Shown here one piece after another: positions 7,813 to 16,581 of a DNA stretch of 64,000 nt (the first letter of the stretch is position 1; every line of letters starts with the position of its first letter). The position numbers were made by a program, and so were the translations under genes. The notes beneath the pieces were generated by a model. The model was not told the DNA's origin. It saw only the letters and a program-made list of their open reading frames with translations, and did not search any database. Source of the DNA: Leptotrichia massiliensis (GTDB taxonomy: Bacteria > Fusobacteriota > Fusobacteriia > Fusobacteriales > Leptotrichiaceae); assembly GCF_900104625.1 (NCBI RefSeq), contig NZ_FNVZ01000004.1:372001-436000 (forward strand). The letters run 5' to 3'.

Positions 7813-8757
7813 CTACAAATCCCAAAACGAAATCTCAATATCTTCACTTTTAAAATTATTATCTATTTCAGTATTTTCAATTTCTTCATAAAAAACTTTA
7901 TACATCTTGCTTTTATACTTAAAAGTCTTCATTTTATCTAAATTCTTTTCCAAAAACGAGTTCTCATAACTTCCGATCATAAAAAAATCACAATTATAGC
8001 CTTTATTTTGAATAAATTTTACAGCTTTTATAAATTCATTTTTATTTTTTTTCTCATCTGCATTTTTATCCTTTAAAACAAAATCCACATACAAAAAATT
8101 TGAAATTTTATTGATTTCAGGCATTTCTGGATATCCAAAAAACGCTATCACTTTTCTAAATTTATACAAAAGTTTATAAATTTTTTTGTAATCTGTCACA
8201 ATGTATTTTTTATTTGTCTTATTTTTCAGATAAATTTCAAAATTTCCATAGTTCAAAATTTCTTCATACTTCACTATTAAATCGCCTTTTTTCAAATTTT
8301 TTAAGCTAAAAAATACAATGTTTTTATAAAATTCATAAATTGGCATACTTTTTCGCCTTTTTGTCAAAATTTTTTGTGCTATTTTATTTTCTTCCAAAAT
8401 AGTTGTAATTATGTTTTTTACCCCAAGTTTTTTTGCTTCTGTTATCAGCATTTCATAAGCCTTGCCAAAATTGACTTTATTTCTATATTCTTTTTTTATT
8501 CTAAATGAATTTAAATACCCGATATTATTTTTAAAAATAGAACAAGCCCCAACACCAACAAGATTGTCATTTTCAGTATCAATTCCTACCACGATAATCG
8601 GAGTTTTTTCGCTATCCTTATGCAATGATTCAAACAAATTCGGCACTTTCTCATATTTTACCTGTACAAGCGATTCCATTTCCTCTTCATCTAGAATATT
8701 TCTTATTTCATCGCTATAATCACTATTTTGAATAATTTTAAATTCTATTTTTTTCAT
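7813..8757 (-). CDS. GNAT-fold acetyltransferase-like protein, 314 aa
   Basis: The N-terminal half looks like a GNAT N-acetyltransferase: LVGVGACSIFKNNIGYLNSFRIKKEYRNK, then a helix and IITTILEENKIAQKIL, in the order of the acetyl-CoA binding core, though the usual Q/RxxGxG/A loop is degenerate (RNKVNFGKA). The C-terminal half (about 150-314) is Lys/Phe-rich without a recognisable motif. The start overlaps the end of the upstream MBL-fold gene by 20 bases, so the two are translationally coupled. Substrate unknown. Confidence 0.6.
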   Translation of the reverse strand: MKKIEFKIIQNSDYSDEIRNILDEEEMESLVQVKYEKVPNLFESLHKDSEKTPIIVVGIDTENDNLVGVGACSIFKNNIGYLNSFRIKKEYRNKVNFGKAYEMLITEAKKLGVKNIITTILEENKIAQKILTKRRKSMPIYEFYKNIVFFSLKNLKKGDLIVKYEEILNYGNFEIYLKNKTNKKYIVTDYKKIYKLLYKFRKVIAFFGYPEMPEINKISNFLYVDFVLKDKNADEKKNKNEFIKAVKFIQNKGYNCDFFMIGSYENSFLEKNLDKMKTFKYKSKMYKVFYEEIENTEIDNNFKSEDIEISFWDL

Positions 8758-9478
8758 CTTTCCCCAATCTTCTGATTAAATCCCGTGCCATAACTTCTTT
8801 CCCAGTCGCAGGAAAAAATTTATCATAACCATTCAGAATAATCTTTTTCCAATTTTCAATCAATTCTTCCTTATTCTCCCCAAATAAGGGAATTAACGGA
8901 AATTTAAAACACAAATTCTGAACCAGATCTCCACAAAACAAATATTTCTCATTATTTTTTTCATCGAAAACTGCAACCGAAACCGAATCATTTGAATGTC
9001 CTTTTGTTTCAATAATTTCCATATTTCCAAAACCGTATTCTGAAAGTAAAATCTTTTCCTGTTGTAAAAAATCAATAAAAATAACTTTTTCTATATCATT
9101 TTTCTCTAATTTTGAAAAAATATTTTTACTAAAATTCTTTTTACTTTTCAATTTTTTAGAAATTTTTTCTGTAAACCAATAAAATCCATTTGGAATAACA
9201 CTTTTTCCTGTTTCTAATACATTTTCAGAATTTCTATGTGCAATAACTTTAACATCTCCAATTTCATCAATGAGCATTTTCAGATTTCCCACATGATCAG
9301 AATGGGAATGGCTTAGAACTATCACTTTTATCTTTTTTATATCTCCAATTTTTTGAATCAGCTTTTTCAAAATTTCTTTATTTTTCACATTTATTCCCGT
9401 ATCCAGCAATAAATATTCATCATTTTTATTTTTAAATAAATACAAATTATTTAGACCTATTTTTATTTTTTCTATCAT
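8738..9478 (-). CDS. MBL-fold metallo-hydrolase
   Basis: A 246-aa metallo-beta-lactamase-fold hydrolase. The metal motif HSHSDH (His57, His59, Asp61, His62) is intact, GHSNDSV provides the next His and FCGDL the bridging Asp. There is no signal peptide. I place the start at ATG 9476-9478, behind AAGGAG; a longer frame with 22 extra codons runs through a terminator hairpin and is rejected. It overlaps the GNAT-like gene downstream. The family covers thioesterases, lactonases and nucleases, so the substrate is open. Confidence 0.85.
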   Translation of the reverse strand: MIEKIKIGLNNLYLFKNKNDEYLLLDTGINVKNKEILKKLIQKIGDIKKIKVIVLSHSHSDHVGNLKMLIDEIGDVKVIAHRNSENVLETGKSVIPNGFYWFTEKISKKLKSKKNFSKNIFSKLEKNDIEKVIFIDFLQQEKILLSEYGFGNMEIIETKGHSNDSVSVAVFDEKNNEKYLFCGDLVQNLCFKFPLIPLFGENKEELIENWKKIILNGYDKFFPATGKEVMARDLIRRLGKDEKNRI

Positions 9479-9505
9479 TTTTAGAAAGCTCCTTGATATT
9501 TTAAT

Positions 9506-9541
9506 GAAAAACCTGCCAGTCCAGTAAATAGAACTGACAGG
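9506..9541 (-). terminator. Terminator hairpin upstream of the MBL-fold gene
   Basis: Minus-strand CCTGTCAGT (9541-9533) pairs with ACTGGCAGG (9520-9512), then five Ts. It ends the small transcription unit at 9545-9723 and stands 28 bases before the MBL start codon, so it may also attenuate that gene. Confidence 0.75.
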
Positions 9542-9575
9542 CATAAGGTGGGAAGAACAATGGGAATTTACTTAA

Positions 9576-9632
9576 TTATTTTTGACTACTAAAAAACAAA
9601 AAATCAGCGATTATAACTGCTAAAACAGTCAA
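9576..9632 (-). CDS. Possible 18-aa hydrophobic peptide in its own small transcription unit
   Basis: A TTG-initiated frame encodes LTVLAVIIADFLFFSSQK, a hydrophobic peptide reminiscent of small membrane (type I toxin or holin-like) peptides. AGGAGG lies at 9645-9650, 12 bases upstream, rather far. A consensus promoter (9695-9723) and a terminator (9506-9541) bracket it, and the transcript would begin with a hairpin (TCAAGG...CCTTGA, 9687-9667). No antisense promoter could be identified with confidence. It could equally be a non-coding RNA. Confidence 0.3.
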   Translation of the reverse strand: MTVLAVIIADFLFFSSQK

Positions 9633-9694
9633 ATCCCAGTTCCACCTCCTAACTTTATAACATGGCATCAAGGTTTGTGAAGCCTTGACAAGTG

Positions 9695-9723
9695 ATTATA
9701 ACATAAAAAAAAGTCCCATTCAA
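9695..9723 (-). promoter_or_regulatory. Promoter of the small transcription unit
   Basis: Minus-strand TTGAAT (9718-9723), a 17-base spacer and TATAAT (9695-9700). The spacer contains a run of eight Ts that is part of a near-perfect inverted repeat (9705-9743). Confidence 0.7.
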
Positions 9724-9887
9724 TAATGAACAAGACTTTTTTTCACAATTTGCCATATTATAACCGTTAGGTTTTTATTCATAAGTATTGTAACACTTCT
9801 AAAGATAAATTTCAATACTAAAAAATTAATTTTTTTTATTTTCTGTGGTATAATTTATTGAATAGATTATATTTAAAGGAGCATTTT

Positions 9888-10751
9888 ATGAAAACAACCA
9901 TAGATTTTATAATATTCTCAATTTTTTATATTTTTATAAAAATCTTTAATTTTCTTTCACCCAAAATTCGTCTAAAAATATCTGAATTTATTGGTGTTTT
10001 GCTTTTTTATCTCATTCCAAAAGGAAGAAAATTGTCGTATCGTAACTTAAATTTGATTTTAAATGAACAAAATAGTTTTAATTATTCAAAGAAAAAAATC
10101 AAGGAAATTGCGATAAAATCTTATAAAAATACAGCAAAGTCGTTTTTACTGCCCTTCTGGATTTATGAATATTTTGAAAATTTTTCGCCAAAAATATATA
10201 ATTCTGAATTACTGGAAAAATTAAAGAGTGAAAATGAACGGATTATTCTTGTTACTTCACATTTTGGATTTTTTCACGCCAGCCTTTTTCCAACGAGAAA
10301 CGATACAATGTTTATTCCAATTAGAATTATCTCAAACAAATTTATTGAATCTTATATGGATAAAATCCGTTTTAAGAATAACATGACTTATTTTCCAGAA
10401 CAAAATTACAAATCTTTTTTGAAAAATAAAAATTCAAAGGGCGTTTTTGTGCTTTTAAGTGACGTACGAAAACCAGATGGGGATAAAATCACATTTTTTG
10501 GCTTACCTACCACTAATTCAGGCTTTCCTGCCTATTTTTCCAAGAAAGAGAATATTCCGATTGTTATTATTCACAATGAAGTTGATGAAAACAATATTTG
10601 CCACATTTTTATAGACAAAGTTATCCATCCTGAAAATTACAAAAATAGACACGAAATAATGAAATCTATTTTAACTGAATACGAAAAAATTATCTTAAAA
10701 CTGCCAGAGCAATGGTTCTGGTTTCAGGACAGATGGCGGGATGGAATCTAA
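9888..10751 (+). CDS. LpxL/HtrB-family (lysophospholipid) acyltransferase
   Basis: A 287-aa LPLAT-superfamily protein, similar in length and layout to the lipid A secondary acyltransferases. There is an N-terminal membrane anchor (about residues 5-25), SYRNLNLIL, then the acyltransferase box SHFGFFH and an FFGLPTTNSGFPAYFSKK region close to the substrate-site block. ATG 9888 follows AAAGGAG; an extended -10 (TATAAT, 9849-9854) lies upstream. Odd point: the usual HxxxxD/E is HFGFFH here, with His130 in place of the acidic residue after His125. Acylation of a lipid A-like molecule or another lipid is inferred. Confidence 0.75.
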   Translation: MKTTIDFIIFSIFYIFIKIFNFLSPKIRLKISEFIGVLLFYLIPKGRKLSYRNLNLILNEQNSFNYSKKKIKEIAIKSYKNTAKSFLLPFWIYEYFENFSPKIYNSELLEKLKSENERIILVTSHFGFFHASLFPTRNDTMFIPIRIISNKFIESYMDKIRFKNNMTYFPEQNYKSFLKNKNSKGVFVLLSDVRKPDGDKITFFGLPTTNSGFPAYFSKKENIPIVIIHNEVDENNICHIFIDKVIHPENYKNRHEIMKSILTEYEKIILKLPEQWFWFQDRWRDGI

Positions 10752-10837
10752 CTTTTATTTTTCCTGTCCTTGAGTTTCAATATATCTTTTAAAAACTTAC
10801 TGAATCTGTTCAATAATATAAGGTTTTTTTATTTTCA

Positions 10838-10870
10838 CAAGGGGTCAATACCCCTTGCTTTAGAACATTT
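10838..10870. terminator. GC-rich hairpin between convergent genes
   Basis: Perfect 8-bp stem CAAGGGGT (10838-10845) / ACCCCTTG (10850-10857) with a 4-base loop, then T-rich sequence. It lies between the acyltransferase (+) and the radical SAM operon (-). Its CCCCTTGCTT end recalls the second hairpin of the dispersed elements at 15.1 and 50.8 kb. Confidence 0.6.
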
Positions 10871-10923
10871 TTTTTATCAAATTCTAAATATAGTCGAACC
10901 ATTTAAAATAGAACTATTAAAAA

Positions 10924-12258
10924 TTATTTTGGAGCTTCATCCAAGTTTTGTGCATACGGTAAATCATATTTCCCCGTAACTTCTTTTTTCAAATTAAAGT
11001 TTTGTGCAAAAAATATTGCAAACATTCCCAAATCATGGCTTCGTTTTAACTGCATAAATCCTCTTTTAAGTATTGAACGCCATCCAAAAAAACTTTTTCT
11101 TGCATTGGCACATTTTTTGGAAAGCTCATCGGGAGTTTGATCAGTTGGAAGAAAGGAAATCCGTCCATAAGGATAATTTTCATCCAGCCACCATTTTTCA
11201 CTAAGAAGCCGTTTTTCTTCTCTTAATTTTCTATAAACGCCTGTTTTTGGGAATGGTACAAGATGGTTAAATGCTGCAAAATAAAATCCATGTTTTTTGG
11301 CAAATTTTACCGTTTCATCAAAAGTTTCCTTCGTGTCATTTCCATAACCGAATACAAAAGTAGCATAAATTCCGATTCCATAACTATGAATTTTTTCCGT
11401 CAGTTCATTTATTTCCCCAACGCCACTTCTCCAGCCTTTCCCCATATCCTTTAAAATATTTGGATTCATTGACTCATATCCAATCAAAATCATTTTACAT
11501 CCACTTTTTTTCATCCAGTAAAGCAGTTCATCATTTTTCGCAATGGTAATAGCCCCTTGCGTTACCCATTTTATATTTAATGGTTCAATCGCCTTGCAAA
11601 TCTCAATTGCATGCTTATGATCCGCCACAAAATTATCATCAATAAAAAAAACATACTTCTTCCCAGAATTTTTTATATCCTGCACAATTTCTTCAATAGG
11701 ACGCCTGAAATACTTTTTCTCATAATAAGAATGAATCGCACAGAAATCACACGCAAAATTGCACCCACGACCTGTTTCAATCAGTGCAAGTGGCGAATAT
11801 TTCCTATCCTTGTAAATACTCCTGTCAGGCATTGCAAAAGACGTAGTTATCCCATAATACCGTTTTTCCAGCTTATTCTCCTTCAAATCGTTCAACATCT
11901 TTGTCCACACACTTTCCGCATTTCCCAAAATAATCGAATCAAAATGTTCCAGACACTCGTCAGGCTCTACAGTTGGATGATAGCCCCCTGCAAGTACTTT
12001 TATCCCTCTTTTCTGAAATTTTTTTGCTATTTCGTAAGCCCTTTTGGCAGTATAAGTTTCCACAGAAATCACAACCAGATCTGTATTTTCCTCATAATTT
12101 ATAAACTCATTCCTGTCATCCATAAAATTCGTTTCAACATCCCCAGGAGTTAAAGAGTTTAAAACCGCAATCATAAGCGGCTCCATATTTTTCCATGTTT
12201 TTATATATTTCTGCCCTTTTTTCTTTCCAATGGCAGGCAGTATAAATGTTATTTTCAC
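10924..12258 (-). CDS. Cobalamin-binding-type radical SAM protein 1
   Basis: A 444-aa member of the B12-binding-domain radical SAM family. Residues 1-150 form the Rossmann-like cobalamin-binding-type domain (VISVETYTAKRAYEIAKKF, GGYHP) without the DxHxxG motif. Residues 155-360 form the radical SAM barrel with the Fe-S cluster cysteines Cys166, Cys170 and Cys173 (CNFACDFC). Residues 375-444 are a C-terminal extension shared with its paralogs. The GTG start (12256-12258) follows GGAGG. It is the last gene of the operon and the closest paralog of the 18478-19806 product (same KKKGQKYI start). Such enzymes methylate or rearrange unactivated carbons; the substrate is unknown. Confidence 0.9.
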   Translation of the reverse strand: MKITFILPAIGKKKGQKYIKTWKNMEPLMIAVLNSLTPGDVETNFMDDRNEFINYEENTDLVVISVETYTAKRAYEIAKKFQKRGIKVLAGGYHPTVEPDECLEHFDSIILGNAESVWTKMLNDLKENKLEKRYYGITTSFAMPDRSIYKDRKYSPLALIETGRGCNFACDFCAIHSYYEKKYFRRPIEEIVQDIKNSGKKYVFFIDDNFVADHKHAIEICKAIEPLNIKWVTQGAITIAKNDELLYWMKKSGCKMILIGYESMNPNILKDMGKGWRSGVGEINELTEKIHSYGIGIYATFVFGYGNDTKETFDETVKFAKKHGFYFAAFNHLVPFPKTGVYRKLREEKRLLSEKWWLDENYPYGRISFLPTDQTPDELSKKCANARKSFFGWRSILKRGFMQLKRSHDLGMFAIFFAQNFNLKKEVTGKYDLPYAQNLDEAPK

Positions 12259-12283
12259 TATTTTCCTCCTTTTTTCTCAACTT

Positions 12284-13606
12284 CTATTTATCAAATTTTA
12301 TCTTCCCATACTTCCTAAATTTCCGTGCATGCTGTCTTGAAAATACTTCCAGAATGAATTTCAGTCCCTTATTCCTAGAAGTTTTCACTCTTCTTATAAT
12401 TCGCTTGAAAGTGAAAGTGTCAAGCCACAATTTATAAAATTCCTTCTGCAATGTGTCGTAACTCATATTTTTAGGCTTGAATACTACTGTTTCAGTGTCG
12501 TAGTAATACCAGTCTTCTGTAAGCAATCTGCCTTCTTCTTTTAACTGATTAAAAAAAGGTGTTCCTGGATACGGAGTAATTATGTTATATCTTGGCACAT
12601 CTACCCCAATTTCCTCTATAATATCAGGAATTTGGCGAATTGACTCCACTGTGTCAGTTTCCATTCCTATCATAAGTGTGGAAAGGACTGATATTCCATA
12701 AGATTGAATCGTTTTTACGAGTTTTTTGTATTCTGTGACATTGTTAAATTTTTTATTTACTCCATCAAGATTTTCCTGAACAAAACTTTCCAAGCCAATA
12801 ACCAAGCCTATACAGCCAGATTCTTTCATTAACTGAAGAATTTTTTTATCATTGCCGATATTTATTGTTGCAGAAGCAGTCCATTTTATTTTTAATTTCT
12901 TCAATTCTTCCATTAGCTGAATGGCATAATTTCTGTTGCCTAAAAAGTTTGGATCAAGAAATATCCATTTTTTGGGCTTATTCGCTTTTATTTCACTTAT
13001 CACGTACTCTATGCTTTTTATCTGGTTTTTTCCAGAATACATCTTTGTGATGGAACAGTAGGAGCATTTATTGGAACAGCCGTTGTTTGCGACAATTGTG
13101 CCATAATTTTTGAAATATTTTTTATTTTTCAAAAGTTTTCGGTTTAATGGCTTCGGTTCATAATCATTTCCAACGAGGTTAAAATATTCTCTTTTTGGAG
13201 TTCCATTTGTAAAATCTTCAAGAAACATCGGAAATGAAATTTCAGCAGCTCCCGTAATTACTGTATCAAAATATTGTAATGCCTCTTCCTTCAAAGCTGT
13301 TGCATAATGCCCGCCAATTAACGTATACGCTCCTTTACTTTTCCAAAACTTGGCAATCTCTTTTGCCCTTTTCGATCCTGAAATTACCGAAGAAATACAA
13401 ATTAAGTCAAATTTTTCATTTTCATATTTTTTAGAAGTAGCATCCCATTTTTCCACACCTTCATCCACAATAACAACATCAGCGTTATACTTTCTGTCAA
13501 TTAGTGATTCCAGCGTTATTAACGTAATTTGCGGATAATATTTTCTTTTGTGAATCGAGTTATATTTGTAAATGTTATCCTTTGCTAAAACAAGCATTAT
13601 TCTCAT
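12284..13606 (-). CDS. Cobalamin-binding-type radical SAM protein 2
   Basis: A 440-aa protein with the same architecture: an N-terminal B12-binding-type domain (GGHYATALKEEAL), then a radical SAM barrel with Cys177, Cys181 and Cys184 (CSNKCSYC), then IIEEIGVDVPRYNIITPYPGTPFF and a C-terminal tail. It resembles the 15262-16581 product more than the others (PRY-ILTPFP/PYPGT, YYDTETVVFKPK versus YDVQHAVFHPK). The ATG overlaps the stop of the upstream gene as ATGA, so the two are translationally coupled. DxHxxG is absent. Confidence 0.9.
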   Translation of the reverse strand: MRIMLVLAKDNIYKYNSIHKRKYYPQITLITLESLIDRKYNADVVIVDEGVEKWDATSKKYENEKFDLICISSVISGSKRAKEIAKFWKSKGAYTLIGGHYATALKEEALQYFDTVITGAAEISFPMFLEDFTNGTPKREYFNLVGNDYEPKPLNRKLLKNKKYFKNYGTIVANNGCSNKCSYCSITKMYSGKNQIKSIEYVISEIKANKPKKWIFLDPNFLGNRNYAIQLMEELKKLKIKWTASATINIGNDKKILQLMKESGCIGLVIGLESFVQENLDGVNKKFNNVTEYKKLVKTIQSYGISVLSTLMIGMETDTVESIRQIPDIIEEIGVDVPRYNIITPYPGTPFFNQLKEEGRLLTEDWYYYDTETVVFKPKNMSYDTLQKEFYKLWLDTFTFKRIIRRVKTSRNKGLKFILEVFSRQHARKFRKYGKIKFDK

Positions 13607-14907
13607 AATTTTATTCCTTTTTTGTTATAAACTTCTTTTCGATTGATATAATTTACAGCAAGAAATACAAGCGCATGTTTAAAATTAGCAGCTCCGTCAA
13701 ACAGCCTTTTCCAGATACTCGAATGTCTGTTATATTCCACCTTGCACTTCAAAATTCCCGCCTCAAATTCCTCAATCGTCATATTATATGGCTCAAAGCA
13801 CGCTTTCCCATAACGAAAGTTCTCATCCAGCCACCATTGTTCATAAAGCAATCGCCCTTCTTTTTTTAATCTTTCATAAAAAGGAGTTCCTGGTATCGGC
13901 AATGCTGGGTTAAAGCCTGCAAGGAAAAATTTATGCTTTTTAGAAAATTCCAAAATTTCATCAAAGCAGTTTTTATCATCATAATCATACCCAATTACAT
14001 AGCTTGCGTGTACAAGAATCTTGTTTTTTTTATAAATATTAATAATTTTTTCATAGTCAAACTCATAATTTGCAACCTTTTTCATTTTCTTAATATTTTT
14101 TATATTTATATTCTCAAATCCCAGAAGCATTTCAATGCACCCCGCTTCTGACATCAATTTTATCAATTTCTCATCTCTTGCAATATCGATGCTGCCTTGA
14201 CAAGCCCATTTTATTTTCAGTTTTTTCAATTCTTCAAACAGTTTTAGAGCTTTTTTCTTATTAGCAAAAATATTATCATCCACAAAATAAACAATTTTCG
14301 CTCTTTTATTCGTTCTAAAAATTTCCTTTACCTCATTTATTACATTCTCAACATCTCTATGTTGAAAATCTCCTTTATGAACTGCCCCAATCGTGCAAAA
14401 TTCACATTGATGCATACAGCCTCGCCCAAACTGAACTGGCACGACAAAAGAATATTTTTTTCCCTTGTAAATGCTCCTATCATAAACAACATTATTAATA
14501 TCTGGTAATTTTCTACATTCATACCTCTTTTTCGGCACCCCGTTTTCCAAATCGTTCAAAAATTCATTCCAAGTAACTTCTCCACTTCCCACACAAACCG
14601 TATCTGCATGTTCCTGCACTTCATCAGGCATAAGCGAGGCGTGATACCCTCCAATCATCACATAAACTCCACGTTCCCTATAATTTTTTGCTAGTTCATA
14701 AGCCCGCCTAGCCGTCATCGTAAACGTAGAAATCACAATTAAATCAACCTCAAGATCCATCGGAATATCCTCAATCCTATCATCAAAAAGCATAAGCTCA
14801 TGTTTAGTCTTATCCGTAAGCCTTGAAAGCACCGCAAAAGCAAGTGGCTCTATCGCATCATTGGAACGTTTTCCCCCCATATTTGGACGTAAAAAAGCTA
14901 TTTTCAT
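13603..14907 (-). CDS. Cobalamin-binding-type radical SAM protein 3
   Basis: A 434-aa protein. The N-terminal domain carries VIGGYHASLMPDE-like sequence (MIGGYHASLMPDE) and the radical SAM core has Cys164, Cys168 and Cys171 (CMHQCEFC). The C-terminal part contains ALPIPGTPFYERLKKEGRLL, the consensus of this family. I chose ATG 14905-14907 behind AAGGAGAAG; a TTG six codons earlier overlaps that ribosome binding site. A 354-base gap with a two-hairpin element separates it from the next radical SAM gene upstream, so it may have its own promoter. Confidence 0.9.
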   Translation of the reverse strand: MKIAFLRPNMGGKRSNDAIEPLAFAVLSRLTDKTKHELMLFDDRIEDIPMDLEVDLIVISTFTMTARRAYELAKNYRERGVYVMIGGYHASLMPDEVQEHADTVCVGSGEVTWNEFLNDLENGVPKKRYECRKLPDINNVVYDRSIYKGKKYSFVVPVQFGRGCMHQCEFCTIGAVHKGDFQHRDVENVINEVKEIFRTNKRAKIVYFVDDNIFANKKKALKLFEELKKLKIKWACQGSIDIARDEKLIKLMSEAGCIEMLLGFENINIKNIKKMKKVANYEFDYEKIINIYKKNKILVHASYVIGYDYDDKNCFDEILEFSKKHKFFLAGFNPALPIPGTPFYERLKKEGRLLYEQWWLDENFRYGKACFEPYNMTIEEFEAGILKCKVEYNRHSSIWKRLFDGAANFKHALVFLAVNYINRKEVYNKKGIKL

Positions 14908-15033
14908 TTTTCTTCTCCTTATCAATAATTTAATTTATTGTCTTAAACATTATAATTAAACTTAAAATCTTATTTATATAAAGTTTTTTAACTATTTTTT
15001 TAGTATCATAATTGGTATATATTGAATTAAAAT

Positions 15034-15153
15034 GTCGTGATTTTTTGGAAATAAAAATTACTGTCTGAGCGAAGCGAGTTTAATTTTTGTTTTCAAAAAA
15101 TGCTTAGACAAGCCGGGTTTGCAAAGGGGATGGCGACTGTTCCCCTTTGCTTT
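15034..15153 (+). repeat. Two-hairpin dispersed intergenic element, copy A
   Basis: Hairpin 1 has 21-nt arms at 15040-15060 and 15081-15101, pairing fully if two G-U wobbles are allowed on the plus strand. Its loop region is CTGTCTGAGCGAAGCGAGTT. Hairpin 2 has perfect 10-bp arms GCAAAGGGGA (15121-15130) / TCCCCTTTGC (15141-15150) around TGGCGACTGT. The same layout, with other stems, recurs at 50606-50806 and on the minus strand at 59800-59925. It lies between two minus-strand genes in the opposite sense. Confidence 0.8.
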
Positions 15154-15261
15154 ATAAAAAAGAAAAAACATAAATATAAAAGAAAAAACAATTATTAATC
15201 AAAATATTTTAATCAAAAATCACTTATCTAATTAATATAGATTTTAAAAATAACTATACTA

Positions 15262-16581
15262 CTAGATATTTGGAATATCAGAATTATCTGTCATTTTTTC
15301 AAAAGTAAATTCCTCCAATTTATCGGCATAATGCCTATACCCCAAGTTAGTATTAAGCATAATTGGTGCAATAACGCTGAATCTTGCGATTCTTTTAAAA
15401 ATCGAGCTTACTTTATAAGTTTCCCTCCAAGCGTAAATTCCACCTTCCTGAAGTTCCTGTGCTGTCATTTTTTTTGGATGGAATACAGCGTGCTGAACAT
15501 CGTACATTGTCCAGTTTTTTTCAAAAATTCTGCCTTGCTTTTCCAAATCATTATAAAGTTTTGTTTTAGGAAATGGCGTTAATATCGAGTATCTTGGCAA
15601 ATCAACTTTCATTTTTATTACTTCCTCCACAGTTCGCTTGAATATATCCTTGTCATCGCCATCTGCTCCGAATGTAAAAGTTCCGTTTACAGCAATATCA
15701 TAATGATGCAGCTTTTTCATTAGCAAATGGTAATCAGCCATAACATTTACCCCTTTATTCATAGCCCGCAATGATTCCTTCGAGACAGCTTCAAATCCAA
15801 TAAGCAAGCCTTTACAGCCACTTTTTGCCATTAGCCTTATCATTTCATCATCGTGAACAAGGTTGGAAGTTGCCAGCCCAAACCACCATTTTTTGAGGGG
15901 TGTCAATTCAATAAACAGTTTTTTAGCATAATTTCTGTCAGCAATCAAATTTAAATCTATAAACAAAACTTCTTTTTTCTTAAAAGTTTCAATTTCTGCA
16001 ATAATTTCATTAATTGGCCTTTTCAGTAATTTGGGGTATAAAGCCTTTCCAACGCAGAAAGAACAGTCAAAAGAACAGCCTTTTGTAGCTTCAATGCTGT
16101 TTATGGAAACATATCTTTCCTTTTTCAGAAGTTCCCTTTTTGGTAATTTCAAATTTTCAAGACTATTTTCCTTCTGGACATAAAATTTCTTCAAACTGTT
16201 ATTTCTCGCATCTTCCATTATTTCCGTAAAAAGCCATTCAGAACGTCCAATTACAACAGAATCACAATGCTGTATCGCTTCTTCTGGGCAAAGTGTCGGA
16301 TGTGGTCCACCTAAAATAACCTTTTTCCCTTTGCTTTTAAAGTATCTTGCGTATTTATACACTCTTTCTGATGTTCCTGTAATAGAAGTCATAACCACAA
16401 TATCCGCATCCAGTTCAAGCGGTATTTTTTCAATCGTTTCATCATGAATTACAACTTCAATGTCTTCTGGAATATACGCCGCAAGTGTCGATAATGTGAG
16501 CGGTGCATAGTGAATCGCCTTCTTAAATGTTCCATTAAATCTGTACATTGCTCCTGCTGGTGCCAGTAATGCCACTTTCAT
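15262..16581 (-). CDS. Cobalamin-binding-type radical SAM protein 4
   Basis: A 439-aa protein. B12-binding-type N-terminal domain (VILGGPHPTLCPEEA); radical SAM Cys169, Cys173 and Cys176 (CSFDCSFC); VDLPRYSILTPFPKT near residue 340; then the family C-terminal extension. It starts with ATG at 16579-16581 as an ATGA overlap with the stop of the GH3-family gene, so their translation is coupled and their stoichiometry is probably linked. The protein lacks DxHxxG, like its paralogs. It is the strongest link between the radical SAM enzymes and the GH3 enzyme. Confidence 0.9.
   Translation of the reverse strand: MKVALLAPAGAMYRFNGTFKKAIHYAPLTLSTLAAYIPEDIEVVIHDETIEKIPLELDADIVVMTSITGTSERVYKYARYFKSKGKKVILGGPHPTLCPEEAIQHCDSVVIGRSEWLFTEIMEDARNNSLKKFYVQKENSLENLKLPKRELLKKERYVSINSIEATKGCSFDCSFCVGKALYPKLLKRPINEIIAEIETFKKKEVLFIDLNLIADRNYAKKLFIELTPLKKWWFGLATSNLVHDDEMIRLMAKSGCKGLLIGFEAVSKESLRAMNKGVNVMADYHLLMKKLHHYDIAVNGTFTFGADGDDKDIFKRTVEEVIKMKVDLPRYSILTPFPKTKLYNDLEKQGRIFEKNWTMYDVQHAVFHPKKMTAQELQEGGIYAWRETYKVSSIFKRIARFSVIAPIMLNTNLGYRHYADKLEEFTFEKMTDNSDIPNI

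Noticed and set aside
9705-9743. Plus-strand antisense RNA promoter (TTGTGA-16-TATAAC)
   Set aside because: It would yield only about 35 nt before the hairpin, and both elements are weak; not enough to call a type I antitoxin.
11611-12153. 180-aa plus-strand ORF opposite the radical SAM gene
   Set aside because: Antisense shadow; the minus frame has full family motifs and a proper start.
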